Notes under the pieces: model-generated
Told to the model about the DNA's origin: nothing
The model's input: the letters and a program-made list of their open reading frames with translations, nothing else
Databases searched by the model: none
From: Sipunculus nudus
Lineage: Eukaryota > Annelida > Sipuncula > Golfingiida > Sipunculidae
DNA length: 64,000 bases
Direction: 5' to 3'
Assembly (NCBI GenBank): GCA_026874595.1
Contig: CM049311.1
Coordinates: forward strand, 19,898,176-19,962,175
Made by a program: the position numbers and the translations under genes
Shown: positions 48,750 through 61,300 of the stretch, one piece after another
Numbering within the stretch: position 1 is the stretch's first letter
Layout: each line of letters opens with the position of its first letter

Positions 48750-49640
48750 CTGTATTTAGCGAACATGCGATGGCGCAGCGTCGTCCGTGTAGACGTTAAC
48801 GCATGCTTTCTCAGAAACCGTCAGAGCCAACAGCTCCAATTTGCCTGTAAGAATCAGTCACATATCAAACTTTATCGGATTGAGATTATTTTTTGGGTAT
48901 CTGCATTAACTTTGATTTTATAGGGAATAAAACTTAGAAATTAAAAAAAAATCTTCTCCCTAAACCGTCCTGACAAATTGTCCAATATTTCACAGAAATA
49001 ATCCAAGAAACAATATATCTCAAATTTGTTCAACTGGTTTCAGTTCGGTGATTTTTGGCCGAGTTACAGGAAGTTGAACTTAGTCATCTGTCCAAAAAAG
49101 CATACTAAAATTTCAGTCTCAGAAACGGCTGGAGCTATCATCACCAAATTTTATGCCAATGTTGGTCACATGAGTCATACCTCAAATTGAGGTATTGGTG
49201 GCGCCACCTGCATCGGTCTTTTTTGTATGGGGGTCATCAGTGTCTGTATCATACTAAGGGCTACAAAACACTTCTCTGAAACCATACAGCCATATTGTTT
49301 ATTATCGCACAGAAATGATCCTAGGGTAGTGTTTTCTGAAGTCTGTTCAAATGGTCTCTGTTCAGTGACTTTTGGCTGAGTTATGGAAAGCTGAATTTAG
49401 TTATATGCCATAACGGCCCATTTTAGGTCAGTGGCTACAAAGATCTTCTTCTCAAAAACCACTTGGCCAAATTCTTAAATTTCACACATTTATTATCCTC
49501 AGACGTTGGTAATCAAGTTTGTTCAAATGGATTTCGTTCCGTGATTTTTTGCTGAGTAACGGGAAGCTGAACTTAGCCAGTTTGATGTATCTGCCATACG
49601 GGGAACGCATGTGTGTGAGGTCTCTCGACAGCGGGTGAAT
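48750..49640 (+). repeat. Interspersed repeat, 'gcgatggcgcagcgtcgtcc' family, copy 2
   Basis: Second copy of the 46190-47040 family, directly upstream of the LINE. It holds GGTGGCGCCACC at 49197-49208. Confidence 0.7.
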
Positions 49641-49783
49641 AGTTGATAAATCTACAACGTTACATGAATATTCGGAGTAACCAGACACCTGACATCATTG
49701 TAGTTAGCTCACTCTAGAAAAGTTCACAGAAAACGGTTAAAGATGAAGCTAGATAAACAAAAATTGACTGTTATCTGACGCGC

Positions 49784-50660
49784 TTGATTATGAATGAACC
49801 ACTTGGTTGTGACAAACGACAACGCCACAGTTCATCGGACAGTGAAGTTTCTGGAAAATCAACACAAAAGCTGGTAAGAATGGCAATCCATGTAGATCAA
49901 GAGACCGCTATGAAACAAGTTAACTTTTCCAAGATATTATTAGAATTATTAGGGATAAAAATTGCATGGAACAAATTAACAACGAACAGTCGGCTATGAC
50001 CAAGTCATGAGAGGGGAAAATCGGACAGTTTTAAAAAGAGATAACTGAAATTCTCTGAACTCCATTACAGGATTGACATACAGATTGGAATTATTGTGAG
50101 AAGAATTGAACAGGTAGAGAACAAGATAGAACAGATTGAGAAAAATATAAAACACTGTTCGGAAAATTTTCGACCCAGAGGTGTCGATTGTGGTATTTGG
50201 GTCGCTGCAGGGACAAAACGAAAATATTAAAGCAGTAGCTGAACAGTTCATACAGGAGGGTCTTGGGCTGGTTGATGTACCGGTTGTGCAGGCTGTGCGA
50301 CTGACTTCGAGAGATGGGAGACTAGGGCTGGTGAAGATCGAATTCGTCAGTCTCAATGATAAAATTTCCGCCCTGTAGAACTCCCGAAAGCTGCGAGTCA
50401 GACAAACATCGAAGTCTCACGTAGAAAGACTTACCGAATTAAATTTTAAAACCCTGTTTGATAACATCCCAAACGGGAGCGAATTTCGAATAACACGAAA
50501 TGGCAGACTCGTCAGGAAACAACATGTAAACAATGCCTTGAGCACAGAACTGATCTCGGTAATTCTGGACCAACCAGAACACCACCTACGCATGGACACA
50601 GAACCACGGCGGAAACGGACTTTGTTAACTTTCAAGCTTAGGGAAAACCCTAGCCCTCTT
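49784..50660 (+). pseudogene. LINE ORF1-like remnant
   Basis: Frames carrying 'GSLQGQNENIKAVAEQFIQE' and 'VERLTELNFKTLFDNIPNGS' look like the coil and RNA-binding-like part of a LINE ORF1, broken by frameshifts. The assignment rests on position just upstream of the endonuclease and on overall character, not on a clear motif. Confidence 0.5.
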
Positions 50661-50673
50661 ATAACGACACTTT

Positions 50674-51440
50674 TTGTATTGGCTGTTGGAACATAAATGG
50701 TTGGACAAATGCAAACGGAATTTTGCGCTTAGAAATCAAAAACTAAGACGTAATCTGTTTGTGTGAAACTCATTTGGTCGAAACGAGCACTCTCTCTGCA
50801 GACGGATTCTTATGGTTTGGTTTTAAGAGACATTCTTTACATGTAAAAGCAGTCAAAAGGGTCAGGCGGGGTGGGAATTCTAGTAAATTGTAGTCTCTTG
50901 AACACATTTACTGTTAAGGTGATCGCTAAAATCTTTGACGGGATTCTTGGCATGGAATACATCCATTTTGAAAGAAATTAACATTATATGTCTGTTACCT
51001 GCCGCCAGAAACTTCCGTCTTGGGAAGAGACTCATTTAATGTCCCAGTTGTATGTCATTCAGGATTATGACCACATCATTATTGTAGGTGATTTTAATGC
51101 TAGGACTGGAGGTATCAGGGATTTTATTCATGATAATGACCACGTTCCTGGCCGTTAAACCTTGGATCACACTAAAAACCTACACGGTGAATTTTTGGTT
51201 GATTTTCAGACGGAATCAAAACTCTGCATGGTAAACGGCCGTATTAATTCAGAAAATAATGGTTTTACATTCGTATCGACAAGAGGAAAATCAGTCGTTG
51301 ACTTTTTCCTAGTGTCCCATCATAATTTAGAGCATATAAATGATTTTCATATTTTACAGGTATCTGAAGTCAAACACAAATTAGACCTGTCGCATTTAGT
51401 TTCCTCTACATTTAAAGCCCCAGACCATGCCATTCTATGT
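50674..51440 (+). pseudogene. LINE apurinic/apyrimidinic endonuclease remnant
   Basis: Family motifs in order, in shifting frames: CWNINGW (~50684), DVICLCETHL (~50748), GGVGILVN (~50870), IIIVGDFNARTG (~51078), KSVVDFFLVS (~51290), PDHAILCLEI (~51420). These are the catalytic N, E, D/N and DH elements of APE-type endonucleases. In-frame stops show it is inactive. Confidence 0.8.
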
Positions 51441-52139
51441 TTAGAAATTAATCTCCACATACTAATGCACATGCAAATTCAGATAACTTAATTTCAAATA
51501 TGAAATATATATTTGAAGATCTTGATCAGAATAAATTTTATCAAAGGTATAGATGTTTCTGTAATATTGTTAAACAAGAGATGAATTCACATTTGTATAA
51601 TTATGATATATACAACAAGAGGAATGTAAAATCCATCCATTCATAAAGATATAAGAAATATTGGAATGCTGAATTATCAGTCGGTTGGGAAGATGTTAAA
51701 AGTAAGGAGTCAAATTTCAGAAAAGCCCGTGGCAAAAGACAAGATAGAGAGAAACTTCCAAAGTTTTTTTAAGGACGCTCGAAATAATTTTGATAAATTA
51801 GTACGTAAAAAGGAAAGAGAATATGAATGGAAAAAAAATTATTATAAATTTAACAACTTTCAACGTCCAACAAAAAATAATTATGGGATAGTATTAGCAA
51901 ACTGAGTATAAATACCAATAACTTTCAAAACAAATCCCGGTGGTACATATAGATGGGGTAGTTGTAACAGAACAGCATAAAGTACGCGAGAAATGGTTGA
52001 TCGACTTCAAACATCTGTATGGGAGCTCGATATTGGATAGTTATCACTTTAATGTAAACGTTCTGGAAGATGTTAAGGAACCTGTTCAGAATCGAGAGGG
52101 TTATATGTGTAATGAAAACTATGTCACTAATCATATGTT

Positions 52140-54400
52140 TAAACAACCTGTATCCTTTGAGGAGGTATCACTTGTAATGAATAACCTGAAAATAAAAAAA
52201 AAAGTCGAAAGGTATAGATGATATTCCAAACGAGATAATAAAATGTAGGAACGTCATGTGGTATATGTTCGGATGAATTATGTTTTGTTTTAATAGTGGA
52301 GTAAAACCATCTGGCTGGAAAAAAGTCCGTCATTGTGCCAGTACCTAAAGCGGGAAAAGACTCCACAGAACCTTTAAACCATAGAGTGATTAGTTAGACT
52401 GGCCCAGTCAATAAAATGCATGGCTCTTAATTGTTGCCTCTGGCAGAGAAACCAAACGTTCTGTCATTGAATCGCACGTATTGTCGGTACTGCCACCTCT
52501 TGGCTACTCCCATAACTAATTACCACTCTCTGACCCTCTTATTTCATCGACTGGTAAACTTGGGCCGTACCGGACAGTCAGCGCCATACATCACCGCCTC
52601 GCTGAACTAAGGTCTTTCCCAGTGACGTAGGCAGTAATTATAGTGGTCTTTCCCAGAATCTTTTTTTTTCAAAATCAAAATGGGTTTAATATCCAGTAAC
52701 CGCCTATTGTGGGCTTCTAGCTTGCTATTTATATACCCCTTTCATCAGTCTTAATATTTGAAGGACACGGCTATTTTGAGTACGGCCAGACTTTCAACAC
52801 TATATATAACTCTCAGCCTCAGTGAGTCAGTGTGTCAGCGGTTTGAAGATGTATCTCTACATCAGCCAATCAGCGTGAGTTATTCAGGTCCACACGCGAC
52901 CAACGCAGTCATGTACCGGCTGGCTGAAACGATCACGGCGATCAGCGTGTTGGCAACTTAACAGGGGCAAGACTTTCAAGTGTAACTTAAACACTAACAA
53001 ATACACCGTACAAAATCGATGCGACAGTGCCTACAATGCACTTTCATTTGGCCCATGGACCGTTGTGTTCGACAGCAAAGATATAGCAAAATACACGAAG
53101 GTCCATGTATGGACTTTTTGAAAACATGATTTCAGCGTGAATGTTACCAAGCGGGTTGAGCTGTCTATTGCCATTGGGCTATCGTCCACATAGCAACGAT
53201 GCCATTCACAGGAGCCTTGTGACGCCCTAATATGCAAATATCAGGGATTCACCATACGACTTTACAGAGCTTTAGTGATAAGAGCTGGTACTGAGTTACG
53301 TCTATCGGTACATGGAAAAACGTTTTATTTTAAGCATTTTAGTAGTAAACGTAAATACACTAAAGCCCAGGCAGAGCTAAGGGATTAGTGTATTGTCATG
53401 TATTGGGAATGTCTATAGTTCGGTGATAGAGAGAAGAATTTTAAACTATTGTGAAGCTTTCTAATTGATCGCAGATGAACAAAATGGTTTTCAAAGTGGC
53501 CGGTCTTGTATTGATCATATATTTATATTAAGTAGTATAATAACAAATCGACTAGAATCCTTTGTTACCATGGCGGAAATGGAAAAGGCTTTCGACTGGA
53601 TAAATAGAAATTTGCTTTTATATTGTTTATAAGAGTGTAATATTGATGGAAAGATTTATAATGCTATCAAATTCTATGTATTCGGACACAAAAGCGCATG
53701 TTCGTATAAATTAACATATGAAAACTGAATGGTTCGATGTGTATAGTGGAGTAACAAGGGGACCAACTGTCACCTACATTGTTTAATATATTTGTTAATT
53801 CCCTGGTAGATCACCTTAAATTATTGGATATTGGCATAAAAATCAAAAGTGAAAAAGTGTGTATGTTATTGTACGCAGACGATATATTACTCTTTGCTAA
53901 GTCAGAGGGAGAGTTACAGACTTTAATTTCTGCTTTGGAGCACTGGTGTAATCACTGGCAATTGAAGGTAAATGATTTAAAAACAAAGGTAATGCATTTT
54001 AGAAATTGTAAGAAAAGGTTAACAAAATTTAAGTTCATGCTTAATAGTCAGATATTAGAGACAGTTAATGAATATCAGTATTTAGGATTGTATTTTAATG
54101 AGCATATGGCTTATAATGTGAGTTCAGAAAAACTAAGCCTATCTTGCTCGAGGGCTTTAGGTGCAATAATATCAACATTTAATAATTACAAAAATATTAC
54201 GGATGGTATTTTTAATAAAGTGTACCATTCAGGTGTAGCTCCGGTCATCGACTACGCTTCTGCATTAAGGGGATACGTAAAAGCACCTACATGTGATAAA
54301 ATTCAGCAGAGAGCAATAAGTTATTTTCGGGAGGGTACACAGATTTTGTTCTCTTCCTGCTTTATATGGCGGGATGAGATGGTTTGATTGTAGGAGCAGA
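52140..54400 (+). pseudogene. LINE reverse transcriptase remnant, split by an insertion
   Basis: Left part: KQPVSFEEVSLVMNNLK, then GIDDIPNEIIK and VPVPKAGKDS in neighbouring frames, to 52394. Right part resumes at 53383 with GISVLSCIGNVYSSVIERRI, NGFQSGRSCIDHIF and MEKAFDW (normally D, here E). A 202-codon open frame (53779-54387) carries LYADDILLFAKSEGELQTLI, the YADD catalytic motif, and HWQLKVNDLKTKVM. Stops and frameshifts elsewhere rule out a working enzyme. Confidence 0.88.
52395..53382. mobile_element. ~988-bp insertion inside the LINE reverse transcriptase
   Basis: LINE coding sequence stops after 'gattagt' (52388-52394) and resumes with 'gattagt' (53383-53389), so these are a probable target duplication of at least 7 bp. 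The ends, TAGACTGGCCCAG and CTGGGCTTTAG-like (inverted), are only weakly alike. A non-autonomous DNA transposon is the best guess. No coding capacity was recognised. Confidence 0.65.
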
Positions 54401-54879
54401 AGACTCCTAAACATGTTGAGATACTGGAACAGGCTTTTTAAAATGAGTGATCATCATTTAACGAAAAGGATATTCAAATTGGATTACAATCAAAATACAA
54501 AAAATGGTCTTTGGAGATTCAACTAATCCTAGATAATATAAATTTACTTAATTTTTACACTGTCCCCAGACCCTGTCCATTAACACAAGCAGAGATGAAT
54601 ATGAAAGAATATCTTGATACTGATTGGTTAATTAAATGCAAAAATATACCGAAATTATGAACCTAAAGGATGAGGTTAATTTTACCTGTCAATGCCGCGT
54701 TTATTCAGGAGGAGGAAAGAGTTGTATGATAATATATAAGACAGGAACCCAGACTTCATCAATCTGAATGATGAAAAAAAATTAATACACCTTATTGGGA
54801 ATGAATTCGTTATAATGCCTCTTTATATAAGTGACATATGGAGCACTCTCACTAATATGTTGTTAAGATAAAAAAGTTA

Positions 54880-55760
54880 CGTAAAATTGTCACGTAAACC
54901 AGATAGGTGGCGCCACCTAGCTTCTGGTTTTCATAGAATAAATAAATGCCCTTTTCGCCATCGTGTACTCAAGACTGGTGTTGCCATCTCCAATCGTTTT
55001 CCTGTAGTTTCCATCTGCACATGTGCTTTTGGTGAAAATTGCTCATATCTCAGGAGTGGATCATGGTATTGTTCTGAAATCTGGGATTTTCATCCATCTT
55101 GGAAATTTGTCACGTAAACCAGACAAGTGGCGCCACCTAGCTTCTGGTTTTCATCGAATAAATTAATGCCTTTTTCTGAGGAGTAATTTGCAGGGTTGGC
55201 CTGAAATTGTGCGTATCCATAGATCATGGACTCCTTCCTCATATACTTAAGACTGGTGGTGCCATCTACAATCATTTACCCCGTGGCGTCTATTGGTATA
55301 TGTGCTTTGGGTTAGAAATCGCTCATATCTATGGAGTTGGACAAGTTATTGGTAAACAATTTGGCATGTTCATCCATCTTGGAAAGTTTTCTCATAAACC
55401 ATACAGGTGGCGCCACTTACCTTTGCGTTTTTGTTGAAAAACTTAATGCTCTTTTTTCAGGAGTGATTTGCAGTATTGGCCACTGGTGGTGAAATTTATA
55501 TTCATGTTTAAGTGGCAGTCATCCATCTCACTCTATTTACCCTTGCCACTCAACCCATGCCTCACTTCACCTTTACTACTCTGATTTCGACTACCTGTAT
55601 CCAGTTGTTTCATGCATCTGTGCACATAGGCGAAGAGTAGTTTGAAGCCTAAAACTGGTTATGTCCATACATCTTTAATGACTTTCTCGTACACAAGACC
55701 GGTGGTGCCACTTACACTCATTTTTGTGTTATGTACACCTATGCCAGTATTTCAAGAGTG
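54880..55760 (+). repeat. 'gccacct' degenerate repeat, second block
   Basis: Same family as 5400-6990: 'gtcacgtaaaccagataggt', 'ggcgccacctagcttctggt', 'ctcatatctcaggagtgga', recurring at about 54890, 55110 and 55395. Confidence 0.7.
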
Positions 55761-55943
55761 ACGTGTGTAATTGGTGCAAGCACTCGGGTTTAAATTGTTC
55801 AGTGCCTGCATTGTACATATACATGTCACACATGTACTTAAAAAGTTAAGGTACAGCATGGACGCATAAAACCTGATGTATATCCCATTGCACAAGTTCG
55901 CATTAGACCTGTATGCCTTCTGTTACAGATGCTCTTTTTTTTA

Positions 55944-56714
55944 TGTGACACGGGCGTAACTCATGTTGTAGCGCTCTTGCCTGGCCGCTTGTTACATTCT
56001 ATGTTTAATCCGTACCGGTTGAACTCTTGTTGTCCTGCTGGCTTGGTCGTGGGTCACGTGTACACCATGGTGTGTGGAGACACGCAGCGCTGTTTTTCTG
56101 GAGAGTTCCCGAAACGCGTGTTTACTGTTGAGTAGGGTCCTTATGGACTGTTCAAGAAGTGGAAAATTCCCGGCTTGGGGTGTGAATGTATATAAAGGGG
56201 CTGTTTTTTAGAACCAGAGGGCAGAGAGCAGAGAAGATTCCAGCGGACGCAGAAGCGTGTGTCAGATTCTAGGACCTTATCCGACGAATGCGGCAATTAT
56301 ACATTTTCAAAGACTTTCTCCTGGATTTTATACATTTGGACTTCAGTTTACTTTCTGGGTTGTTGAGAGAACTTTCCACAGGACTGTCATTCTCCGAGAG
56401 TTTACATTTAAATTTCGTGGTGACGGTATAGGTATCCAGGTACTGTACCATTATCTTTCTGTGTGATTGTATTGACTTGTTGCTGTAACGCTGTTTTCCT
56501 GTATAATTGTATTGATTTAGTGTATTGTATTGTTAGGGTTGTTTTAAGAATAAATTATAATTATTTGTTAACAAAAAAACACCGACTTCTTTATTCATTC
56601 CCCTAGACATTTCACGCTGCCTAGTGTTTCAGAATCTGATTTGTTTTTTTATCTCCATTACAAAATTTGTGTTCATCACGCATACGTGATCTGTTTATAT
56701 TAGGTTCCGTAACA
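55944..56714 (+). mobile_element. Solo-LTR-like sequence
   Basis: Starts TGTGACACGG and ends TTCCGTAACA (short imperfect inverted ends TGTGAC/GTAACA). TATATAAA at 56189-56196 is followed about 25 bp later by a purine-rich leader, and AATAAA at 56549-56554 by a short T/C-rich U5-like part: the order U3-R-U5. No internal retroelement genes flank it. I found no convincing 5-bp target duplication. A host promoter is the main alternative. Confidence 0.5.
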
Positions 56715-57089
56715 CTTGTTAAATGTTTAATAATTGTGAATAAACTGTTCCTTGTGTAAGCACTGTTGCCTTAAATTTCATAACCTGTGTGTATATGCAG
56801 ACATGTTGTAATTCTCACCATTAACACCCCCCCCCCCCCCTTGCCATTGAACCTGTGCACCTGTGGACTTGTCCATTAGTTTTACAGCAATGGTATAAGG
56901 ATTTATTACATGAGAAATAATTTTTTATAGACATTTTTTTTCTATAAAAAATTTAGGATCCAATTGAAACATATTTTTGCCTCAGCAGAATGAGACAAAA
57001 AGTGATCAGCTCTGTCTGACCATCTCTGTTCATCATTAGTTATATAATAATTATTAATCATTTTTTCTCTATAAGCACTATTGTAGCTC

Positions 57090-57142
57090 TCCCCCCTTCC
57101 TCCCTCCCTCCCTCTCTCTCCCTCTCTCCCTCTCTCTCTTTC
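57090..57142. repeat. (CT)n-rich microsatellite
   Basis: Imperfect cctccctccctctctctccc run. Reads as a Glu/Arg/Gly-rich spurious ORF on the minus strand. Confidence 0.9.
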
Positions 57143-57581
57143 CATCCAGACTTATTAATAACATTAAAAACATTTTTGGTTGGTCAAATGTATCCTTTTA
57201 TATAACTCTTAAGCACGTATTTTTTCCTTATTGCATTATATACATGTAAATGGTTTCAGGCTACAATTTTCATGTTTGACACAGTAAAATATTTACTTAT
57301 CAGATTTAGTTTATGCTCATTTGAAAATGGAATATTTATTTTTTTCACAGCATTTAATTTCAGTTAATAAATTAAATGCGTATAATTATACTTCAGCTCA
57401 TTTCCCTTTCTTCCTTATTCTATAATTGACAGGTTTTAATACATTCCCGTGGTTATTTTATGCATATATTATTGTCACATAGCTGAAATAATGATACTAC
57501 CAGAAAAATTTGATCATGAGAGACTCCTGCACCTTTGATATAGTCCATAAAAAGTGCTCAGTTAAAGTTCGCTATATATAT

Positions 57582-58346
57582 TGTTGTAAGCTAGGCTAGG
57601 GGGAATGACCCAGTTAAAACAAGAAATAGTTTTTGTAATCAATTCTCTTTATTCTTGTGAAAAGTATCAATCATTAATCAATACATCGGTCTCTTCAATG
57701 TTGACAGCAGTGCAGAATAACAGTCAGTGTTACTTTCACTCAATAAATCTGAATCTTCTAATGACAATTATCATATTCTGAACATAATGTTAAACCGACC
57801 TCGAGCCAGACAGTTTTTGTTACAACACTATACAGTTCTTCATTCAGTCGAGTAATATATATTAATGACTGTACCAATGTCCTTTTGACTAGTTAATATA
57901 CCAGAGAAATACCTTTCTATCATAGTTCTGAAAACTACAGCAGAAGGCCTGGCTATGATGTGACGGCTGCCCTTCCTTAACTGTCATGACTGCGGCTTCT
58001 CTGACCGACTTCTGACTGACTCTGTTATGACTGCCTTGAAACTGCACTCTCTGTGACTGGCTACCTGACTGATTTAGCTGACCTTTTATTTATTCCTTTT
58101 CACGACCCCCTGTTTGGGCATGTCTTCAAGTAGCGTATAATAAACCTATTGACTCCCGTCACCATTGTCTTCTCTGATTAATAATGCGACCACTTCTTCA
58201 ATGTTATCCACAGTAATCAAATTCCTATCTACTTAACTACCTTTCATTTAAGAGACATAAACAGGAGCAATATTATGCCTTTTTTGTTCACACTATCAGT
58301 TTTGTTTTGCTTTATACAAAAGTTTCCAAGCAAAACCATCCCAACA
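57582..58346 (-). mobile_element. LTR-like sequence
   Basis: On the minus strand it begins TGTTGGGATGG and ends AGCTTACAACA (TGTTG/CAACA), with a TATA-like aaataaaagg near 58090, a leader rich in gactgacagtca words, and AATAAAGAG near 57650 before a short U5-like end. No target duplication found. The boundaries are tentative. Confidence 0.35.
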
Positions 58347-61300
58347 CAGTCTCAGTATATAGCATATAGCTGTTAAACACCTTGTTATGGCTCTGCGTGT
58401 TTGTAAACACAGTCCACGTGTGTCTGAATATACCACGGCCCCATGACCAGAGATCCGATTGTGAGCCGCAACACACGAAATTTAAGCTATCGGGAATATG
58501 TAATACATTTTTAGGACCAAGTCAGTCAGGGCATCTCATGGTTGGCAGGTGTCGTGGCTCAGCAATGCTCAGAGTCTAACGCGCTGTGTTTATGTTGACA
58601 CCTTTGATCGCGCCCGGTCCACTGTTTAAAACACCCGTTTACAGAAGTAAGCAAACGGTAGGGCAATGTTCTGACAGGTATAAATGTATTGTAAAGGGAA
58701 TAAGTTATTTTTCTTGTTAATTCAACATGCTTTATAGGTGATTGGGCCCCTTTAATAATCCTATCGTGATCCTTGACTTTTGGGTGGACTGCTATACCTT
58801 TGTTTAAGTTACATTTCGTGGGGATCAAATTGTGCTGAATTAACTATATTAGTTCTTAACCTGGTCTATGCATTTAAATGCCTCCTGACTGTTATCAACA
58901 ATATGTGCTCTCCCCTCATGGCCCGCAATTTGTATTTAATTGCTATGTGGCCATGTAGCATTGTTGCCTCTTAACTGATACATTTTAACTTCACTGAGGG
59001 TAAACAGGTTTGACCCCATATCCCTTACTCCTTCCGTGGCATCGCAGCTAAACTTAGACATATATCATACAACAACACATGTATAATATTTTGTAATATC
59101 CCTAATTGGTTGCATTATGTTTCTTAAAATATCATGAACAAATCCTATATATCGAATCTGTGTATCTGTTACCTTTAATATGCACCTGATATATATCTTA
59201 TAATAAGCCACCATAACCATATTATTTAATATTTGTTTATCACCAGTTAGCAGGACTATTTCCTTTAGCTATTAAATGCTAATGTGTTTAATAAAAAAAT
59301 AAGTATATTTTGCATTTGCTAAAATTTTCAAAAATTCAGCTGATTGACGTGATCAATAGGTCCTTTGTTTGTTTTTTTTTTATTTCGGGGTCACAGGGAC
59401 AAAGGACAAGATCGCAGGGCCTGATCATTCATAAATTGGTTTATGGATGATAACTCCAGTTTAGGTTGAAAGATTGGCTTCAAACTTGATTTCTTAATGG
59501 CCCAATACTAAAGTAAGGATCAATTTGGGGTCAAAGGTCAAGGTCACTGCACCCACTTGAAATAGCTTGTACCCACTTAATAGCTTATTGACACATTTTT
59601 AAACAAATTTTCATCCGATCCCTCTGTCTTTGACGTATGGTTTAAATACGGTTTTGTGTCTGTTACCTCTGTCTCTGAATATTATCAGGTCAACACTGGA
59701 AGTTTATAGGCCTTTTGCGGGACCCTTCCTGAACTGTCAGTATTCTAGTTGTTGTTGTATACCCGTCTGAGATGAGCAGCATTCGTACATTTGCCACGCA
59801 TTAATCATTCATGCCAACAATGATAACTTACCAGAAATATGATGTTTGCATTTTTTTTTGGGGGGGGGGGGGGAGGGGCTGATAGAGCATAAGGCAACAC
59901 CAACAAATCAAAAAGGTTATAAGAATGGATTTAGCGGCCAGACCATGAAGTGATGGTCAAATATGATTTTTTATGGAGCTATAGAATCTTGAACTCCTGA
60001 ACATGGGATACAACTTAACCAAAGGGAACCCTAGTGTGGCATTGTAAGTAGAAACTGTTAGGAAATAGTACTGCAGTGTTCCTGATACAATGTTTTGGAT
60101 TTTGAATTTCCTGCAAGCTCTAAAGGTCCTGCACTTATATAAAGCTAAAATTCCTATGTACGGAATATGGGATGCAGATAAACAGGTTTTGACTAAACAT
60201 ATAAGGTGAGTTCCCTTATACGTGGATCTGGCATGCGGAATGCGTATCTCGCAAAACGAAAGCTACACGAAGCGATTTTGCCGGTTACATATGGTATCCA
60301 GGAGCAACACAGAAACATGAGTGATGCCGTGCTGGTACGCTCTGAACATGGCGTATGACCTCCCCGTCACCTTCCACTCACACGCTGTGAGAAATGGAAG
60401 GGGTTTTCAGGTTTGACAAGCAACCAAACCGACGCTGGGGTAATACAAAAATCTGATTGGCTCAGCGTATAAACAACGATGGCTGCGCCCATGAGGATCT
60501 CGTAAAAGAAAATCTGATTACTTCAGCGTGTATACCTACGGCGGGGGGGGGGGTTAAAAATTACCAATGAGGGAATTCCACAGAGACAGCACCGCCTGGT
60601 GGCAACACCTAACGGAGAACCGCAGTTTCGTGCAGCGGTTACAGTGGAGCGATTAGTTCAGCGTAACCACTACTTATGGAGCGTGCCGTGATGGCACATA
60701 TGAAATCTCTCAACATGCATTCCACAACCCGTGCATATGATCAGGAATCTTAGCTTAAATCTTGCATTAGGATCCTCCAAATAAGTGATAATGAGTAAAG
60801 CTACCAGTGTATGTTTGCTGCTAGTTACAGGAACCGAGTCAGAAATCCAAAGTTAAATTTCAATTTCCAGTGTTTCTCTATGGTATCAACAATATACATG
60901 TATGTATGTTTGCATTGCATGGACTATTCACGTGAACATTTATATTAGCCATCATACTATTCTGTACTCCAGTGTAAATAAATATCTTTAAAACTTAAAG
61001 CCTGTATTTATTGCAGGTGAAGTCATTCTGTATCCTAAATACTTCAAAATGGGGTATCTAAAATACAAAAGAACTTTGATTGAAAAGATATAAAAATTGC
61101 AGACCCTCACCATGCTGCCATCTGGGGCAGGAAGGGTGAACTACATTTTAATATTTTTTTTGTTCTGTTTAATCAAGAATCTGGATCACAGAACATCTTT
61201 CAGGATGACCAAGATATTGTAGAGGCCTATTTTATGGAAAATATCAAGCTTAAATGTGCTCATTTTTTAAATTAAAACTGGATATTTATCCATATAAACA

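Larger units (their letters stand above)
49780..54870 (+). mobile_element. Dead APE-type non-LTR retrotransposon (LINE)
   Basis: Order: ORF1-like remnant (~49785-50640), apurinic endonuclease (50674-51440), reverse transcriptase (~52140-54400), short 3' part ending near 54870 in an A-rich stretch. Many frameshifts and stops interrupt every domain. It is a relic with no complete protein. A separate ~988-bp insertion splits the reverse transcriptase. Clade not assigned; WNINGW and GDFNARTG are typical of the L2/CR1/Jockey/L1-like APE lineages. Confidence 0.85.

Noticed and set aside
49780-54870. LINE as an active element
   Set aside because: Every domain has frameshifts and stops, the catalytic-region FDWI block is altered and a further element interrupts the reverse transcriptase.
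58545-58620. tRNA-like segment with 'gtggctcagcaatgctcaga'
   Set aside because: The B box is too decayed and no cloverleaf can be drawn with confidence; at most a SINE fossil.
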